Shown: in pieces, positions 10,401-20,514 of the stretch | How the letters are laid out: the number at the start of each line of letters is the position of its first letter | How positions within the stretch are numbered: the stretch's first letter is position 1 | Assembly: GCA_949358305.1 (NCBI GenBank) | Contig: OX442315.1 | Location: forward strand, 30,282,427-30,346,426 | Direction of reading: 5' to 3' | Length of the DNA stretch: 64,000 bases | DNA from: Strigamia acuminata | Lineage: Eukaryota > Arthropoda > Chilopoda > Geophilomorpha > Linotaeniidae | Made by a program: the position numbers and the translations under genes | The notes under the pieces: generated by a model | Database searches by the model: none | Told to the model about the DNA's origin: nothing | What the model saw: the letters and a program-made list of their open reading frames with translations, nothing else

Positions 10401-12395
10401 GATCGGGAAAAGCCAGGCATACCTGGTGGCGTCGTCGATAATGGTGAAGGCGAAATTAGCGCCACCAATGGAAGGCAGCCTCGACGGACCCCAGACGTCC
10501 ATGTGAAGCAATTCAAGCGGTTTCGTGGTCAAAGGCGCGGAAATCGGCTTATGCGAAGCACGCGTAGACTTGGCGACACGGCACGTGTTGCATGAAAGTT
10601 CCTGTCGAACAGCAGCTGGATCAAGTCCGTAAACCTGGGAGTTAGCAGCCAAAGTCCGCATGGCTTTGGTGTGCAGGTGACCCAGTCTGCTGTGCCACAA
10701 TCCCGTGGCATCCGCGACGTTGACCGACGTAGTAACCGGTTTAAGAGGTGATGTTGCATTTGACTTAGCAACAGGAGGAGGTAATGTTGCGTTTGACTTG
10801 GCAACGGGAAGAGGAGATGTGAGGGCATTGGAATACATCCGGATCTGTTGAGGTTGGGATCCGGGAATAGGAGCAGGACTGGTAGGAAAAAATGAAGGGA
10901 CCAGTAAGGTGTTGGAGGAGACGGGCAAGCGGAAATCGGTCATATTGTCAGCCGACTTCGTCTTAGCCTTGTTGGAAGACTTGGGCAATGCGGGAAAGTC
11001 CTCTTCCTTCGTCACTAGAGTGGTCGGTGTCGGAGTCGGAGGCAACGATGAAACGGGTGGAGAACTCGAAACATTAGTCGGAGCGGCGAATGACGAGATA
11101 AGCCCATCCACGAAATAAAGTCCAGACTTCTGTTTCGCCCGAAGAACACTTAGTTTGATGTCCGTTTCATACGTGTGCAATTCCGAGTTGTGAATGTGGA
11201 TGTGATGTCCGCATTTATCAATCCGAGAAACCGAGATAAGATTGGCGCCGAAGTCCGGTGCGAATAAGACGTCGCGTAGCATTACGGTGCATTCGCAGCC
11301 ATCGATGAGCGACTTGACCGGAACATCACCTTTGCCTGTGACCTTCGAACTGCCTTGTCCCAGCTCGATGTTGAACGGGACAACGGAAACAAAGTTCGTG
11401 AACCACGCTTTAACGTGCGACACGTGGTCGGTTGCGCCGCAATCAACGATCCATTCGTGGGATTGGAGGAAATGCACAGTCGGTGCTGTAACAACTGGTG
11501 GCGCAGACAAGAGGTACGCAGCATCACGTCGCGGGCGGGAAATTTCACGGCTTTGACCACCCGGTTGCTGAGAATTGGTTCCCTTTCGACGTCGGTTTTT
11601 GCTGCGAGATCGTCCTTGTAGTGCAGCTGCCGGTTGCTGTTCCTTCGATTGTCGGCGCGGAAGAGGGCATTTGTTCGCGTAGTGGCCCATCTGATCGCAA
11701 TTGAAACAACGAATTTGCGATAGTGGACGAGGATTGCGAGATTGACTGCGGTTGCGATTGTCCGCGGCGAATGTCGACGTCTTCTTCGTATCGTGGTCGG
11801 ATTTCGACTTCAAACGAAGGTATTCCGACAAGAGCTGTTCGGACACTTTGGCCGGGGTAAAATTCGCCAACGGCCAATGGTAAATGGAGAACGTTGCCTG
11901 GTCGTAATCCGCTGGAAGAAAATCGAGGTACTGGTAGGCCTGATGTCGAGGGAGAATGTCCTCTCCGATGTCCTTCAATTGACGAACCATCAGGTCTACA
12001 CGCCCCAGGAAATCGGGCATCTCCTCGTTCGGCTCCAGTTTCAATTGCAAGAACTGTCGGCGCATAGCTGCCTGACGGGCGAGTGAACTGGGGGCGTAGA
12101 TTTTGGCGAGCATGTCCCATTGTTCCTTCGGTGTCTCGCAGCCATCGAGTGCCGACTGTTTGGCTTCGGATACCAAACAATAAATGGTTCCTAGGGCTCG
12201 TTCCTTCCGACGTTGATATTTGCGTTTCTCCTTGTCATCCGCCGTCTTCAGAAAATCCTCCTCGCCGTCTTCTGTGACGTGATGCCACAGGCCTTCACTT
12301 TTGAGCAACATCTTAACTGTTCGTTGCCATTGTTCGTAGTTGCCGGTCGTCAGGACCGGTACACGTCCCGACGTCGCTTCGGAAGCCTTTTGCAT
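7488..12395 (-). CDS. Copia gag-pol polyprotein (element 1)
   Basis: One ORF of about 1635 residues encodes the element's capsid, protease, integrase, reverse transcriptase and RNase H. In order I see a UBN2-type gag region (ALDGCETPKEQWDMLAKIY); a CCHC knuckle, CFNCDQMGHYANKC, near residue 235; the aspartic protease motif WIVDCGATDHVSH near 320; a pre-integrase LWHSRLGHLHTKAMR; and the integrase catalytic parts MDVWGPSR, TDRGGEF and NGVAERLNRT. After these come the RVT_2 reverse transcriptase with YVDD (MLVYVDDIVLFY) and RNase H (GCTDASWASD...STMEAEFVAL). The start is placed at the first true ATG (12393-12395, Met-Gln-Lys), which corresponds to the start of the related element; the open frame runs further upstream without ATG. 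No frameshift or stop is seen. Gag and pol share one frame, as is usual for this superfamily. Confidence 0.95.
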   Translation of the reverse strand: MQKASEATSGRVPVLTTGNYEQWQRTVKMLLKSEGLWHHVTEDGEEDFLKTADDKEKRKYQRRKERALGTIYCLVSEAKQSALDGCETPKEQWDMLAKIYAPSSLARQAAMRRQFLQLKLEPNEEMPDFLGRVDLMVRQLKDIGEDILPRHQAYQYLDFLPADYDQATFSIYHWPLANFTPAKVSEQLLSEYLRLKSKSDHDTKKTSTFAADNRNRSQSRNPRPLSQIRCFNCDQMGHYANKCPLPRRQSKEQQPAAALQGRSRSKNRRRKGTNSQQPGGQSREISRPRRDAAYLLSAPPVVTAPTVHFLQSHEWIVDCGATDHVSHVKAWFTNFVSVVPFNIELGQGSSKVTGKGDVPVKSLIDGCECTVMLRDVLFAPDFGANLISVSRIDKCGHHIHIHNSELHTYETDIKLSVLRAKQKSGLYFVDGLISSFAAPTNVSSSPPVSSLPPTPTPTTLVTKEEDFPALPKSSNKAKTKSADNMTDFRLPVSSNTLLVPSFFPTSPAPIPGSQPQQIRMYSNALTSPLPVAKSNATLPPPVAKSNATSPLKPVTTSVNVADATGLWHSRLGHLHTKAMRTLAANSQVYGLDPAAVRQELSCNTCRVAKSTRASHKPISAPLTTKPLELLHMDVWGPSRLPSIGGANFAFTIIDDATRYAWLFPIARKSDVFATFKDFVSRVERIADCRIKTIRTDRGGEFISRDFDRYLADKGIVAQRTNPASPQMNGVAERLNRTMGDYLRSVRSETGFPHTLWAELAVTFVYIKNRSPHSKLNDEIPYILWRQRALSVRHFRKIGSKCWVHFTAPGRNKLDPRAWEGFLVGYASGTRGYRVLNPATNTVTETVHVQIDERQNFKRSPFYVPDPDDNAPPMEEPARGHTPSRVTFHDNFPTQPWPRRRRDSDNDSSAGSSDDDGIISRAQSVASTAPSFASFAPSAAASVPLDGEAIPDGSVTAADDSVTAATVAGHGQFSPTIRSTRLPQLRRSISYPTLPCLDDTTAMSVQGSDFDDDLLDEAAALPIPAPGTPSLAPLRALHCPWSFIGGVSPFSGWRREEHLRKDQIPGKIKVDVYYYPEHGVRLRSQNDIAAYCFAHRLPYDESIFFFGNLEHHMPYVPPSPHRVFMCFREPATYAEAVKLPEAPKWTEAIDEELSTFKKREVYKEVPRPPDKTVLGCKWIFKLKSDATGTIHRYRARLVAQGFRQTMGVDFDEVFSPVVNFVLIRFFFCLLVVLLGWRDTHLDVKCAYLYGDLDHEIYMRIPAGATCSSPDNVWLLTKSLYGLHQSGRMWYQKLDETLTGLGFQKFPACNCVYAFGHSAIMLVYVDDIVLFYASENIRDRILALITSKFEIVNLGPITKLLGVEFERRDGKVFMTQRNYIDKLLKKFNVSSDALIKVPVTPGTTLVKGSLDNLPDFPYRSLIGSLLFLASRTRPDILYSVIALSQYNNCYDQSHIKCLLQVLRYVANTSDYSIELSKCDSSQLWGCTDASWASDIATSRSFGGYIVYIGSVPIGWSCKKQTSVACSTMEAEFVALVEIVKELYWLDSIYQVFPPLRRLSKPIIFSDALASIQFTNNDIENSKTKHIRVKFHWLREWHIAGCFELRKIPGEINVSDIFTKWLSSERLRNLLSRIFVSK

Positions 12396-13106
12396 GATTG
12401 CGGAGGAAAAATCGTCGAAAAATTTCCGAAAATTGAAGCACAATTGACGAAATCGAAGCACTTTTCACTCGAAGCACTCGAAGCACTACCGACGCACACA
12501 CAAACGTTGTTCGAAGCGGAAAGACCTCGACGGGGAGCCAATGCTAAAATTGGCTTGAAAACCTTAGACAAGTGTCCCCCTAACGTCCTTTATGACCACC
12601 TGGGGCCGCGGGAATGTTAGGTGGCGCAGGGCTCAGCCTTGTCTAAGAATACAGTGACGCTTGCCCAGATTTGGACGAAGGGCGCCAAGGATTCTAATTG
12701 ACCCACACCAAAAAAACTTAAAACTAACAAATAAATTCGAAATCTGAAATAAAAAGAAGGAGAAGTTGATGAATCTGTGTGCACAGACGTCCCTGTGCAC
12801 ACCGCGCATAAAAAATGCGGAATTCTTCGAAAGATCGCCGACCGATTTCGAAAATCGGGAAAAAAATCGCCGTCCGATTGTGAAAATCGGGAAAAACTTC
12901 TGAAAAAAAAAATTCGCCGTACACCGGGGTACTAAGCGAGATGAAGTTCTATGTGGCCACACTGTACTCCGGGGTACAAAGTGTGTTGAGACATCGGAAA
13001 TTCGGCGAAAAACTGGAAATAAACAAAAATTTCCGCACAAATCGCGAAAAAATCGCGAAATTTACGGAAAATTAGTGAAAAAACGAGGCACTGGTGTCTT
13101 TCCAGG
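12396..13106 (-). other. Copia 1 untranslated leader
   Basis: About 710 bp between the primer-binding site and the gag ATG. I see no conserved ORF. It is a retroelement leader, probably holding packaging and dimerisation signals that cannot be read directly from sequence. Confidence 0.6.
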
Positions 13107-13118
13107 CCTCTGCTACCA
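13107..13118 (-). other. Copia 1 primer-binding site (initiator tRNA-Met)
   Basis: The minus strand reads TGGTAGCAGAGG two bases inside the 5' LTR. This is the exact complement of the 3' end of metazoan initiator tRNA-Met (CCTCTGCTACCA, from general knowledge). Confidence 0.85.
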
Positions 13119-13120
13119 CT

Positions 13121-13673
13121 TGTAGCTCTGTGGCGCAATAAATGCACGATAAATCGTGCTGGAAGCGTGAAAATAACGTGCTCACGGCAATGCATGAGCT
13201 GGAAAAATTGCCGTGATGCGTAAACGCGAGTTCGGGTCTGTATTGGGCCAGAAAACGCGTGTGCCACACTTATAACGACGTGTGGCACATAAACTAATAC
13301 TGATAATTAACAAAATACACTTTAATTCGAGAAAACTTACATAATTGATCCAAAAACCATTGGAAAACATAGAGAAACACACTGGCTGTGTGCGCGGCCA
13401 TTTGCAATCTGCCAGAGACATCTGGTGGCCGAAAATAGAAACAATAAGTAGAAATACACACAGAATAGAGGATGCATGATGCCAGATGGATAAGACACAT
13501 CTAAAAGGCATCATGCATTCCCTTTACATAGAAACTAAGGAAAAACATAAGAAACAATACTAAATTACCCCGAATAAGAAAAGATAACCGATGGATAATA
13601 AAATAAACATTTCAAAGTCATTTCACATCGAAAAACGATTTAATTAGGTGAAAAGCGGTTCCAAAGTCCAACA
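13121..13673 (-). repeat. Copia 1 LTR (5' LTR)
   Basis: This is the partner of 6889-7441: same length, one visible base change. As the upstream LTR of a minus-strand element it should hold the promoter. Confidence 0.95.
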
Positions 13674-14267
13674 GCCCGCGCCGCCCGCGCCGCCCGCGCC
13701 GCCCGCGCCGCCCGCGCCGCCCGCGCCGCCCGCGCCGCCCGCGCCGCCCGCGCCGCCCGCGCCGCCCGCGCCGCCCGCGCCGCCCGCGCCGCCCGCGCCG
13801 CCCGCGCCGCCCGCGCCGCCCGCGCCGCCCGCGCCGCCCGCGCCGCCCGCGCCGCCCGCGCCGCCCGCGCCGCCCGCGCCGCCCGCGCCGCCCGCGCCGC
13901 CCGCGCCGCCCGCGCCGCCCGCGCCGCCCGCGCCGCCCGCGCCGCCCGCGCCGCCCGCGCCGCCCGCGCCGCCCGCGCCGCCCGCGCCGCCCGCGCCGCC
14001 CGCGCCGCCCGCGCCGCCCGCGCCGCCCGCGCCGCCCGCGCCGCCCGCGCCGCCCGCGCCGCCCGCGCCGCCCGCGCCGCCCGCGCCGCCCGCGCCGCCC
14101 GCGCCGCCCGCGCCGCCCGCGCCGCCCGCGCCGCCCGCGCCGCCCGCGCCGCCCGCGCCGCCCGCGCCGCCCGCGCCGCCCGCGCCGCCCGCGCCGCCCG
14201 CGCCGCCCGCGCCGCCCGCGCCGCCCGCGCCGCCCGCGCCGCCCGCGCCGCCCGCGCCGCCCGCGCC
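13674..14267. repeat. GC-rich 9-bp minisatellite, block 2
   Basis: 594 bp, which is exactly 66 units of the same 9-bp repeat. It begins with one copy of the first Copia target duplication (GCCCG) and ends with one copy of the second (GCGCC). Repeat phase is perfectly kept across both insertions when one copy of each duplication is removed, so it was continuous with blocks 1 and 3. Confidence 0.97.
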
Positions 14268-14840
14268 TGTTGGTCCTTGAAACCACTTCGGACGTTTATT
14301 TAACGCTTTTTCGATGCGTAATGACGCTACCTGAACTTTTTCACATCATTGGTTGTTATATTTTCTTTCCCCAAATGATTTAGTGTTTATTTCCTACTTA
14401 ACTGGTTGTTACCAGTATATTTCCGTATATTTACTTTATATTGTAAGGGAAATGCATGGTGCCTGCATTAACTGTGTCTTAACACACTGGGCATCATGCA
14501 TCGCCTATCTGTTTATACCTGTGTGTCGCTCGCTTCTGTCACCAGAGCGCACTCCCTTTTATTCCAAGATGGCGACGCACACTGCTAAGTGTGCTCCTGT
14601 GCATTTCAATCCTGTTTTCGTAAGTTTTAGGTTAATAAATCGTTTATTTTGTTTATAAATAATTCGTTTCTTGTGTCTGCACGTAGATAAGTGCAGACAC
14701 CACGCAAATTCGACCAGAACCGGCTCGAATTCGCGTACACGACGCGCCGCACGTCTCGTGCGTGCTATATCGTGCGTGTTGGCTTATTTTTAAGCGTTTC
14801 CACTGCCTAGTCTGTGCTGTTTTTGCAGCATACCACCACA
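14268..14840 (+). repeat. Copia 2 LTR (5' LTR)
   Basis: 573 bp, starting TGTTGGTCCTTGAAACC and ending ATACCACCACA. It matches 20515-21087. It contains a dyad TGTCTGCAC...GTGCAGACA near 14675-14700. Confidence 0.95.
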
Positions 14841-14842
14841 AT

Positions 14843-14854
14843 TGGTAGCAGAGG
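14843..14854 (+). other. Copia 2 primer-binding site (initiator tRNA-Met)
   Basis: TGGTAGCAGAGG lies two bases after the 5' LTR, the same tRNA-Met complement as in element 1. This orients the element and defines the LTR edge. Confidence 0.85.
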
Positions 14855-15527
14855 CCTGGAAAGACACCAGGGCCTCGTTTTTTCCTTAATTTTCCACAAT
14901 TTTCGCGATTTTTTCGCGAATTTTGCGGAAATTTTCTATATTTTCAGATTTTTCGCCGATTTACACCGATTTTCGACATGCGACGACGTCTACACGACGT
15001 TATCACCGAGAAACGGGTGTAACCCGCTGTTTAGCACCCCGGAGTGCGACAGTATCGACGATTTTCGTTCATTTTTCGCGATTTTTCGTTTAAAATCGCA
15101 CATATCCGTGTTTTTCACACGAGGATCGCGTGTTGCGACGTGCACCGCGACTGATTCGTCAATTTCGCCTTATTTTGCCTTTCAGAGTCGAATTACCTTT
15201 GTTAATTTTAAGTGGGAATTTTGGTGTGGGACAATTAGAATCCTCGGCGCCCTTCGTCCGAATCCGGGCAAGCGCCGTTGTATTTTTCGGTTGTGCTTGT
15301 CGTGGTACAAGTGAGGTTTCCCGCGGCTCCAGGAAGTCGAACGGACCCTCTCAGACTGGCAACCGAAAGCTATTTAATTCCTTCAGAAGGAATTGCCCAT
15401 TCTTGGTTTCCGCTTTGACAGTGCTACGGAAAGTGCTTCGCATCGTAATTTGTGCTTCGTTTGTGCGTCGATTGTGCGTCGATTGTGCGTCAATTTCCCA
15501 TTTCTACGCATTTTTCTCCGTGCAATC
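14855..15527 (+). other. Copia 2 untranslated leader
   Basis: About 670 bp between the primer-binding site and the gag ATG. It is similar in length and style to the leader of element 1. No separate gene is seen. Confidence 0.6.
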
Positions 15528-18500
15528 ATGAAAAAGGCCACCGACCAGTCGTCAGGCCATGTGCCGATTCTCGTGACCGGCAATTACGAACACTGGCACC
15601 GCGCAATTAAAATGCTATTGATGTCCGACGGCGTATGGCACCACGTCACCGAAACGGAGGAACTAGTGAAAGCCAACGTCGATGAAGACGTTTGGCGAAA
15701 ATGGCAACGTCGGAAAGCCCGAGCGCTGGGGACCATTTATTGCCACGTCTCGCAGGCCAAACAGTCGGCCCTCGACGGTTGCACCACTCCGAAACAGGCG
15801 TGGGACATTTTAGCGAAAATTTACGCCCCCAGCTCTCTCGCCCGCCAAGCGGCGATGCGCCGTGAGTTCCTGCAGCTCAAGTTGGAGCCCGGCGAAGAAA
15901 TGGCCGATTTCCTCAGCCGCGTTGACCTTATGGTCCGCCAACTTAAAGACGTCGGTGAAGACATCCTCCCTCGACATCACGCGTACCAGTATTTAGACTT
16001 TCTTCCGGACGAATACGACCAGGCGACTTTTGCCATTTATCATTGGCCGCTGGCAGAGTTTACCCCGGCTAAAGTCTCCGAACAGTTGTTGTCGGAATAT
16101 CTACGATTAAAGTCGCATTCGAACCGAAACTCCGGTAATTCCTCCGCTTATGCTACTGGGCGACAAGGACGTAACCAGTCGCGACCCCCGCGCCCGCTTG
16201 CGCAGGTGCGTTGCTTCAATTGCAACGAGCTTGGACACTACGCCAATAAGTGCCAGCATCCTCGCAAGCAAACAACTGGGCAACAGCCGGTAGCTACGTT
16301 TCAGACACGATCTCGCAGCAAGAGTCGACGCCGCAATAAAGGCTCGAATCCGAATGTGAACCCGAATCAACAGCAGCAGGGACAGTTTCGCGAGTCTTCA
16401 CGCCCGCGCCGAGATGCAGCATATCTCCTGTCCGCACCACCTGCGATCCAGATTCCTACCGTTCATTTCGTCCAATCTCACGAATGGATTGTTGACTGCG
16501 GCGCCACCGACCACGTTTCACACGTTAAATCGTGGTTCTTGGACTTTGTTGAGGTCGTCCCTTTTAATATCGAATTGGGACAAGGAAGCTCCAAAGTTAC
16601 CGGAAAAGGGAATGTTCCAGTCAAGTCACTCATCGATGGCTGTGAATGCACCGTACTTCTCCGCGATGTTTTGTACGCACCTGATTTCGGCGCTAATTTA
16701 ATTTCGGTTTCGCGAGTCGATAAATGTGGGCATCACATACACATTTACAATTCGGAGTTGCATACATATGGGACGGATATCAAACAAAGTGTTCTTCGGG
16801 CGAAGCAAAAGTCAGGACTTTACTTCGTAGATGGACTAATTTCGCCATTTGCGTCGCCGACTGTTGTTTCGAGTACACCGCCCATCCCAATGTCACCTCC
16901 GACTACTGCGCCGATGACTCTCATCACGAAGGAGGAAGATTTTCCCGCGATGCCCTCAAAGAAGTCGAAGAAAATATCAAACGTTGAAATGACCGACTTC
17001 CGCTTACCTATCTCTCCCAACACCCTACTCGTGCCTTCTCCTTCCCCGATCATCCCCAATCCTGTTGCCGGATCTAAACCACAACAGATCCGGATGTATT
17101 CCAACGTCCTATCATCTCCTCCGTCTCCCGTTGCCACGACTACGGCAGTCCCACCTCCTAAAAAGGTTATAACGCCGACTGCGAACGTTGCGGATGCCAC
17201 GGGATTATGGCACGCCAGGTTGGGCCATCTCCACACCAAAGCCATGCGGACTTTGGCGAACAATTCCCAAGTTTATGGACTCGATCCGGCTGCGGTTCGA
17301 CAAGAACTTTCCTGCAACTCATGTCGCATTGCCAAGTCCACGCGCGCCTCGCATAAACCGATTCCCACACCTTCGACAACCAAACCGTTGGAGTTGCTGC
17401 ACATGGACGTCTGGGGCCCGTCAAGACTGACTTCGATTGGCGGTGCTGATTATGCCTTCTCCATTGTTGACGACGCGACCCGATATTCGTGGATTTTTCC
17501 GATTGCACGCAAATCCGACGTTTTTGCGACTTTCAAAGACTTTGTTTCTCGCGTTGAACGCATTACGGATTCCCGCGTCAAATCAATTCGCACGGATCGC
17601 GGCGGGGAATTTATTTCTAAGACTTTTGACCGTTACCTCGCTGACAAGGGCATTGTCGCACAACGGACCAATCCCGGAAGCCCACAAATGAACGGGGTCG
17701 CCGAACGCCTAAACCGGACGATGGGCGACTATCTTCGCTCCGTTACCTCCGAAACCGGTTTTCCGCACACACTTTGGGCTGAACTCGCTGTGACATTTTC
17801 GTACGTTAAAAATCGCAGCCCGCATTCGAAACTTAACGACGAAGTTCCATATGTTTTATGGCGCCAGCGTGCCCTCTCTGTCAAACATTTCCGAAAAATT
17901 GGTTCTAAATGCTGGGTGCATTTCACCGCACCCGGGCGCAACAAAATGGATCCACGGGCGTGGGAAGGATTCCTCGTAGGTTACGCCTCCAACACTCGCG
18001 GTTATCGGGTTTGGAATCCGGCTACGAACACCGTCACGGAATCCGTTCACGTTCAAATCGATGAACGTCAGAATTTCAAACGCTCGCCGTTTTACGTTCC
18101 GGATCCCTACGAAAATGCTCCATTCATGGAGGAGCCTTCTCGCGTCACTACACCGTCTCGTGTCACTTTTGACGATGGCGCTTTCCCATCTGTCCCCTGG
18201 TCACGTCGACGTCGTGATTCCGACGATGAATCATCTAATGACGATGATGAATTCCGCCATCGGGCTCCATCAAGCGCTTCATCAGTCGCTTCATATCGCT
18301 CCGTCCTCGAGGAGGTCGAAGAGGACATTGCTGATGAATTGCCTCCTCCTATTCTGTTTGCGGACGATGTACCGGAGGACATCGATTTGGACGTCACGCC
18401 TGACCCACCACTTCCGCTTTACCGTCCTCGGAGGAGATTACGTCCCGATGCTTTGGCTCGTCAACCTCACACCCCTGAGGCCAGCGATAGTGAACTCGAC

Positions 18501-20468
18501 GTTGATCACGATATCGAACAATTTTTCGAACGCTATCCCGAACGTGATTTCGAGCACGACCCCGAAGATGATCCACTTGATAATCTCCTCGATGATCTCC
18601 TCGATAAGGCAGCCGCCTTACCAGCGGCCGCTGCAACGCCTGCACCGCCCCTCGCTCCGTTACGCGCTCTTCACTGCCCCTATCGTTTTATTGGTGGAGA
18701 TACGCCCTTCAGCGGATGGAGGAGGGAAGAGCATCTCCGGAAAGAACAAGCGCCTGGTAAAATCAAGGTCGACGTTTATTACTATCCGGAGCACGGTGTC
18801 CGCTTAAGGTCGAGAGGGGACATCGAAAGATATTGCGTCGCTCACCAACTTCCGTATGAGGAGGACATTTTCTTTTTCGGCAACCTCGAACATCAATTGC
18901 AGGACGAGCAACCTGTTCATCGCGTCCTTATGTGTTTTCGAGAGCCGTCCACGTACGCCGAAGCTGTTAAGCTACCCGAGGCACCGAAATGGACGGAGGC
19001 AATCGATGAGGAGCTCACGACTTTCAAGGAACGCGAAGTTTATAAGGAAGTTCCACGACCCCCGGACAAGACAATCCTCGGGTGTAAATGGATTTTTCGG
19101 TTGAAATCGGATGCCACCGGGAAAATTCACCGCTACCGTGCTCGACTTGTCGCACAAGGTTTCCGCCAAACAATGGGCGTTGATTTCGATGAAGTTTTTA
19201 GTCCGGTGGTTAACTTCGTGCTCATCCGATTCTTTTTCTGCCTCCTAGTCGTTTTACTAGGATGGAGGGATCTCCACCTCGACGTCAAGTGTGCCTACCT
19301 TTACGGCGACCTCGACCACGAAATTTACATGCGGATTCCCGCCGGCGCCACATGCACCTCACCCGATAACGTCTGGTTGTTAACCAAGTCACTTTACGGT
19401 CTTCACCAGTCGGGGCGCATGTGGTACCAGAAGCTCAACGAGACGTTAACCGACCTCGGATTCCAGAAATTTCCCGCTTGTAATTGCGTTTACGCATTTG
19501 GACATTCGGCTGTTATGTTAGTCTACGTGGACGATATCGTCGTGTTTTACGCGTCGGAGAGTATCCGAGACCGTATTTTGGCGCTGATTTCCAGCAAATT
19601 CGACATCGTCAACCTCGGACCAATAACCAAATTACTCGGGGTAGAATTCGTGCGTCGCGATGGGAAAGTTTTCATGTCCCAACGCTCCTACATCGACAAA
19701 CTTCTTAAAAAGTTCAACGTTTCGTCAGATGCACTCATTAAAGTGCCTGTCACACCGGGGACCACGCTCGTCAAAGGCTCGTTGGATAATCTCCCGGACT
19801 TTCCGTACCGATCGCTCATCGGATCGTTATTATTCCTCGCCTCTCGCACTCGTCCCGACATATTATACTCGGTCATCGCTTTATCGCAGTATAATAACTG
19901 CTACGACCACCGCCACATCAAGTGTTTGCTCCAAGTTCTCAAATACGTGGCGAACACGAGCGATTTCTCGATCGAACTCTCGGGGTGTAATTCCAGTCAG
20001 CTGTGGGGATACACAGATGCGTCGTGGGCGAGTGACATTGCGACATCGAGAAGCTTCGGAGGATACATCATTTATATCGGTTGTGTGCCAATTGGCTGGA
20101 GCTGCAAAAAGCAGACCAGCGTCGCCTGTTCCACCATGGAAGCCGAATTTGTAGCACTAGTCGAAATCGTTAAAGAGTTATACTGGTTGGACAGTATCTA
20201 TCGAGTCTTTCCACCGTTAAACCGATTATCGAAACCGATTATTTTCTCCGATGCCCTCGCCTCGATCCAATTCACGAACAACGACATCGAGAACTCGAAA
20301 ACCAAACATATTCGAGTGAAGTTCCATTGGCTTCGAGAATGGCATATTGCCGGATGCTTCGAACTCCGCAAAATTCCGGGTGAAATAAATGTTTCGGATA
20401 TTTTTACGAAATGGCTTAGTTCCGAACGCCTCCGAAATTTGTTGTCCCGGATCTTCATCTCGAAATAA
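15528..20468 (+). CDS. Copia gag-pol polyprotein (element 2)
   Basis: An intact ORF of 1646 residues. The ATG at 15528 (Met-Lys-Lys-Ala-Thr) is preferred over the earlier open frame because the region upstream has no ATG in frame and the product then aligns with element 1. Domains in order are UBN2-type gag (SALDGCTTPKQAWDILAKIY), the CCHC knuckle CFNCNELGHYANKC, protease WIVDCGATDHVSH, integrase (MDVWGPSR, RTDRGGEF, NGVAERLNRT), reverse transcriptase with YVDD (MLVYVDDIVVFY), and RNase H (YTDASWASD, STMEAEFVAL). Compared with element 1, the linker between integrase and reverse transcriptase (around residues 890-1060) is longer and very rich in Asp and Glu; the rest is highly similar. Confidence 0.95.
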   Translation: MKKATDQSSGHVPILVTGNYEHWHRAIKMLLMSDGVWHHVTETEELVKANVDEDVWRKWQRRKARALGTIYCHVSQAKQSALDGCTTPKQAWDILAKIYAPSSLARQAAMRREFLQLKLEPGEEMADFLSRVDLMVRQLKDVGEDILPRHHAYQYLDFLPDEYDQATFAIYHWPLAEFTPAKVSEQLLSEYLRLKSHSNRNSGNSSAYATGRQGRNQSRPPRPLAQVRCFNCNELGHYANKCQHPRKQTTGQQPVATFQTRSRSKSRRRNKGSNPNVNPNQQQQGQFRESSRPRRDAAYLLSAPPAIQIPTVHFVQSHEWIVDCGATDHVSHVKSWFLDFVEVVPFNIELGQGSSKVTGKGNVPVKSLIDGCECTVLLRDVLYAPDFGANLISVSRVDKCGHHIHIYNSELHTYGTDIKQSVLRAKQKSGLYFVDGLISPFASPTVVSSTPPIPMSPPTTAPMTLITKEEDFPAMPSKKSKKISNVEMTDFRLPISPNTLLVPSPSPIIPNPVAGSKPQQIRMYSNVLSSPPSPVATTTAVPPPKKVITPTANVADATGLWHARLGHLHTKAMRTLANNSQVYGLDPAAVRQELSCNSCRIAKSTRASHKPIPTPSTTKPLELLHMDVWGPSRLTSIGGADYAFSIVDDATRYSWIFPIARKSDVFATFKDFVSRVERITDSRVKSIRTDRGGEFISKTFDRYLADKGIVAQRTNPGSPQMNGVAERLNRTMGDYLRSVTSETGFPHTLWAELAVTFSYVKNRSPHSKLNDEVPYVLWRQRALSVKHFRKIGSKCWVHFTAPGRNKMDPRAWEGFLVGYASNTRGYRVWNPATNTVTESVHVQIDERQNFKRSPFYVPDPYENAPFMEEPSRVTTPSRVTFDDGAFPSVPWSRRRRDSDDESSNDDDEFRHRAPSSASSVASYRSVLEEVEEDIADELPPPILFADDVPEDIDLDVTPDPPLPLYRPRRRLRPDALARQPHTPEASDSELDVDHDIEQFFERYPERDFEHDPEDDPLDNLLDDLLDKAAALPAAAATPAPPLAPLRALHCPYRFIGGDTPFSGWRREEHLRKEQAPGKIKVDVYYYPEHGVRLRSRGDIERYCVAHQLPYEEDIFFFGNLEHQLQDEQPVHRVLMCFREPSTYAEAVKLPEAPKWTEAIDEELTTFKEREVYKEVPRPPDKTILGCKWIFRLKSDATGKIHRYRARLVAQGFRQTMGVDFDEVFSPVVNFVLIRFFFCLLVVLLGWRDLHLDVKCAYLYGDLDHEIYMRIPAGATCTSPDNVWLLTKSLYGLHQSGRMWYQKLNETLTDLGFQKFPACNCVYAFGHSAVMLVYVDDIVVFYASESIRDRILALISSKFDIVNLGPITKLLGVEFVRRDGKVFMSQRSYIDKLLKKFNVSSDALIKVPVTPGTTLVKGSLDNLPDFPYRSLIGSLLFLASRTRPDILYSVIALSQYNNCYDHRHIKCLLQVLKYVANTSDFSIELSGCNSSQLWGYTDASWASDIATSRSFGGYIIYIGCVPIGWSCKKQTSVACSTMEAEFVALVEIVKELYWLDSIYRVFPPLNRLSKPIIFSDALASIQFTNNDIENSKTKHIRVKFHWLREWHIAGCFELRKIPGEINVSDIFTKWLSSERLRNLLSRIFISK

Positions 20469-20502
20469 TTTCATCGAACTGTTAATATCGACATTGCACA
20501 TC

Positions 20503-20514
20503 GAAGGAGGGAAT
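20503..20514 (+). other. Copia 2 polypurine tract
   Basis: GAAGGAGGGAAT lies directly before the 3' LTR and is identical to the tract of element 1. Confidence 0.75.

Larger units (their letters stand above)
6889..13673 (-). mobile_element. Copia (Ty1/copia) LTR retrotransposon 1, intact
   Basis: The element is 6785 bp, flanked by LTRs at 6889-7441 and 13121-13673 (553 bp each) that run TG...CA. The target duplication is GCCCG (6884-6888 and 13674-13678). It carries one long gag-pol ORF, an initiator-Met primer-binding site and a purine-rich tract. The LTRs differ at one base that I can see (TGTAGCAC against TGTAGCTC at the first bases), which implies a recent insertion. It lies within the GC-rich minisatellite, in opposite orientation to the related element at 14268. 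Confidence 0.96.

Noticed and set aside
13618-14286. Gly-Arg-Arg and Ala-Pro-Pro ORFs over minisatellite block 2
   Set aside because: Same reason; their non-repeat ends are Copia LTR sequence.
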